DNA of 64,000 nucleotides from Chromobotia macracanthus (Eukaryota; Chordata; Actinopteri; Cypriniformes; Botiidae): assembly GCA_036877525.1 (NCBI GenBank), contig JAZGTH010000074.1, positions 5,977,501 to 6,041,500 of the forward strand, given 5' to 3'. Positions 61,946-64,000 of the stretch are shown in pieces. How positions within the stretch are numbered: position 1 is the first letter of the stretch; every line of letters starts with the position of its first letter. A model generated the notes under the pieces. That model searched no databases. It worked only from the letters and a program-made list of their open reading frames with translations, and was not told the origin of the DNA. Position numbers and translations under genes: made by a program.

Positions 61946-62041
61946 CTACCATGACCCTGACTTCACTAAAGGTCTTGAACCGACATCCTGACTGTCACAG
62001 TAATGCTGGGCAGGAGCCAGACGTTTCTTGCTCAGGTCCAT
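61946..62041 (-). other. short exon-like open frame, unidentified
   Basis: ATG to TAG on the minus strand, 31 codons, beginning MDLSKKRLAPAQHYCDSQDV. It lies in a locally GC-richer stretch 220 bases upstream of the piece at 61637-61725. No splice sites are convincing and I recognise no family. It could equally be part of a conserved non-coding block. Confidence 0.12.
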
Positions 62042-64000
62042 AGTGCCAAAATGAAAGAGAATAAAAAGTTTGCTTTTAGATAAAACAAGATAATGGTAAT
62101 GTATAGTATGCTAATATTTCAGTATTAGACATAATATGACAGTCTAAAACAAACAAACTATTCATAGCAATATGTATATGTCATAAAAAAAGATACACAT
62201 TATTACTAGAGTAAAAACAATTGTAACATGTTATTTTTTAAACTTTATATTCTATATAAATTATCATTAGGGTTGCATAAATCTTAAGTAAATAATTTTA
62301 TTAATAATAATTTATTAATAATACATTAATTTCCCTTTTTCTATGTGAAAGTATTCCATAATACATCCATAGGCATCAGATTGATCATTTTATTGTATAT
62401 TGCTGTAATTAATAGTTATAATCATTGAGTAAATGTATTCAATTTCATCCCAAGCAATAAATAAAATCTTACTGTAAAAAATTATAATGCAGGAAATTAT
62501 GTTTAGATGCAGGTTTCCATAACACTAAATTTCAAACATTATAAAATGGTCAATGGGTAATTCTTAAAATAAAATTAAAAACAAAATAAAATTGCTGGAT
62601 AATTAATGTTAATAAACAGTGGAAAAAGTGCTCAGCAATATTTATTATTTTTAGAGACTGGAGGACGTGGTACATGAAAAAACACATTGTCTACAGAAGA
62701 TATATCAATAATCGTACCAGACACATTCATATAAAATTACCCTTACCCAAACATTTTCCGGAACAAAACAGCCTTCAAGATTCTCTGTACAAATGTTTAC
62801 ATACAATGATCTACATGAAAAAGTGTTTTCTTTTAGGTTTTTTTTTATTCAATATATACAAAACGAAAACACATTTAAATATTGTTATCAAAAATAAAAA
62901 CATGTTTGGAATTTAGGACTGACATTTAGTATGAATCAATATCTGTGTGCAAATATCTGTTGCAGTGAAAGGTCAAAGAAAGATACTGACCCATCTTCTA
63001 CCACTCTCATGTCATTTTAATTGCAAAATATTTAATGTTTAAAGCACAAGCAATTAATATAAATTTGAGAATTAGAAATCCTTTACTTATTCTCTTAACA
63101 CAATAATAAAATGTCAGAGGGCATGTAGAAATATATCTATCACAACCTCAGAAGATTTCATAGTATCTTCAGTTTATTTAAAACAACAAACAAACACACT
63201 ATAGAGCAGCAGAAAATAGCTCAAACCCTTCCACAATATTTCCTGATTAATTTGCCATGCTCTACAACTTTTTCAGTTTAAGAGGTGCTGCTTTGCAACT
63301 CGTAAATCAAAGAAAGCCAAATGAAATCCAATGAGCCTCAGACATCTCAGCGTAATCTCACTCGCATTTACAACAAATACAAAGCTTCTTTTCAGTGTGC
63401 CGACTCAAAATTCCCTTCAAAGGCTCTCTGCTTTGTAAGGTTACATAGGCAACAATATCAGTGTGTGGACCAGCCCCTTTTGTGTTTGGTTCATTGTGGG
63501 GTTCAGAAACACAGACTAAAGATTTGGTCTGCCACCCCCGTCACATTCATCCCAGCACTTTTATCCCAACTGGTGCTATTGAAATCTCTAATACCGAATA
63601 AAGTTGGGATTCCCAGATCAGTGCATTGTAGTGCATTTGGATTTTAATACAGAAATCTCCTTATGAAGACAGCATTCACACTTTTAGATTTTAGCTATAC
63701 ATTCTGAATAAATATCTTTGCATCTGTCAAAAATGTCAGAGACAGAAAAGTAAAATGGGTTTAAGAAAGGGAAAAAATGTGGCATGTAATTTTGACTTAA
63801 ATAGAATCTCCAAATTTCATCCTAAAATGTCTTAATTATCCTAATTATTGTTAATCATACCACTTACCTGGTCAGTACATCTACACCTTGACAACAGTGA
63901 TTTTAATTTTTTTTTTATTAATTGTCACATTTAAAAGCATTTCACAAATGCAGCGCATTTTTCAAATTGATTGTATTCTCAATGAAATTTGTTATAAGCT

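Larger units (their letters stand above)
59346..64000. other. 5' flank of ctnnb1, AT-rich intergenic
   Basis: Mostly AT-rich. It contains a long AT microsatellite (61021-61127), CT/CA (61583-61629) and GT/GA (about 61771-61808) repeats, and two exon-like minus-strand pieces (61637-61725, 61946-62041). A block at about 63300-63660 of balanced composition has one plus-strand open frame (108 codons) without recognisable homology, and may be non-coding conserved DNA. Confidence 0.55.

Noticed and set aside
1..64000. CRISPR arrays, bacterial operons, integrated virus, tRNA or rRNA genes
   Set aside because: No regularly spaced direct repeats, no prokaryotic gene layout, no viral gene set. The only tRNA-like boxes are diverged SINE heads at 27105 and 29713, not tRNA genes.

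Overview
This is vertebrate nuclear DNA from a ray-finned fish, most likely an otophysan or cyprinid-like teleost. The evidence is spliced genes with GT-AG introns, a beta-catenin protein that carries the fish-type Ser5 and lacks one residue near position 60 compared with the mammalian protein, CA/CT/AT microsatellites, and relics of repeats I associate with teleosts (L2-clade LINE 3' ends, tRNA-derived SINEs, palindromic MITEs, a Tc1-like end). Species cannot be read from the sequence.

Layout. (1) About 0.3-31.2 kb, plus strand: seven exons homologous to the C-terminal ARM/HEAT part of ULK4, spread over 31 kb of introns. Several carry frameshifts or in-frame stops, one has no acceptor, and two junctions do not match in phase, so this copy reads as a decaying pseudogene whose 5' part lies outside the window. 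(2) About 31.2-45.6 kb: a gene-free convergent interval with simple repeats, an L2 relic and stretches that look like conserved non-coding elements, the best at 38.15-38.80 kb. (3) 45.6-59.3 kb, minus strand: a complete beta-catenin gene (ctnnb1 type; ctnnb1 versus ctnnb2 is not decidable here) with a non-coding first exon, 14 coding exons encoding 780 residues without a lesion, and a last exon that is pure 3' UTR. (4) 59.3-64.0 kb: AT-rich 5' flank with microsatellites and two exon-like pieces on the minus strand.

The order and tail-to-tail orientation match the human CTNNB1-ULK4 neighbourhood. The contrast between an intact beta-catenin gene and a broken ulk4 in the same contig is the main biological point. 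It argues against sequencing error as the general cause. It would fit loss of one ulk4 copy after a genome duplication, with intronic regulatory DNA possibly kept for the neighbour.
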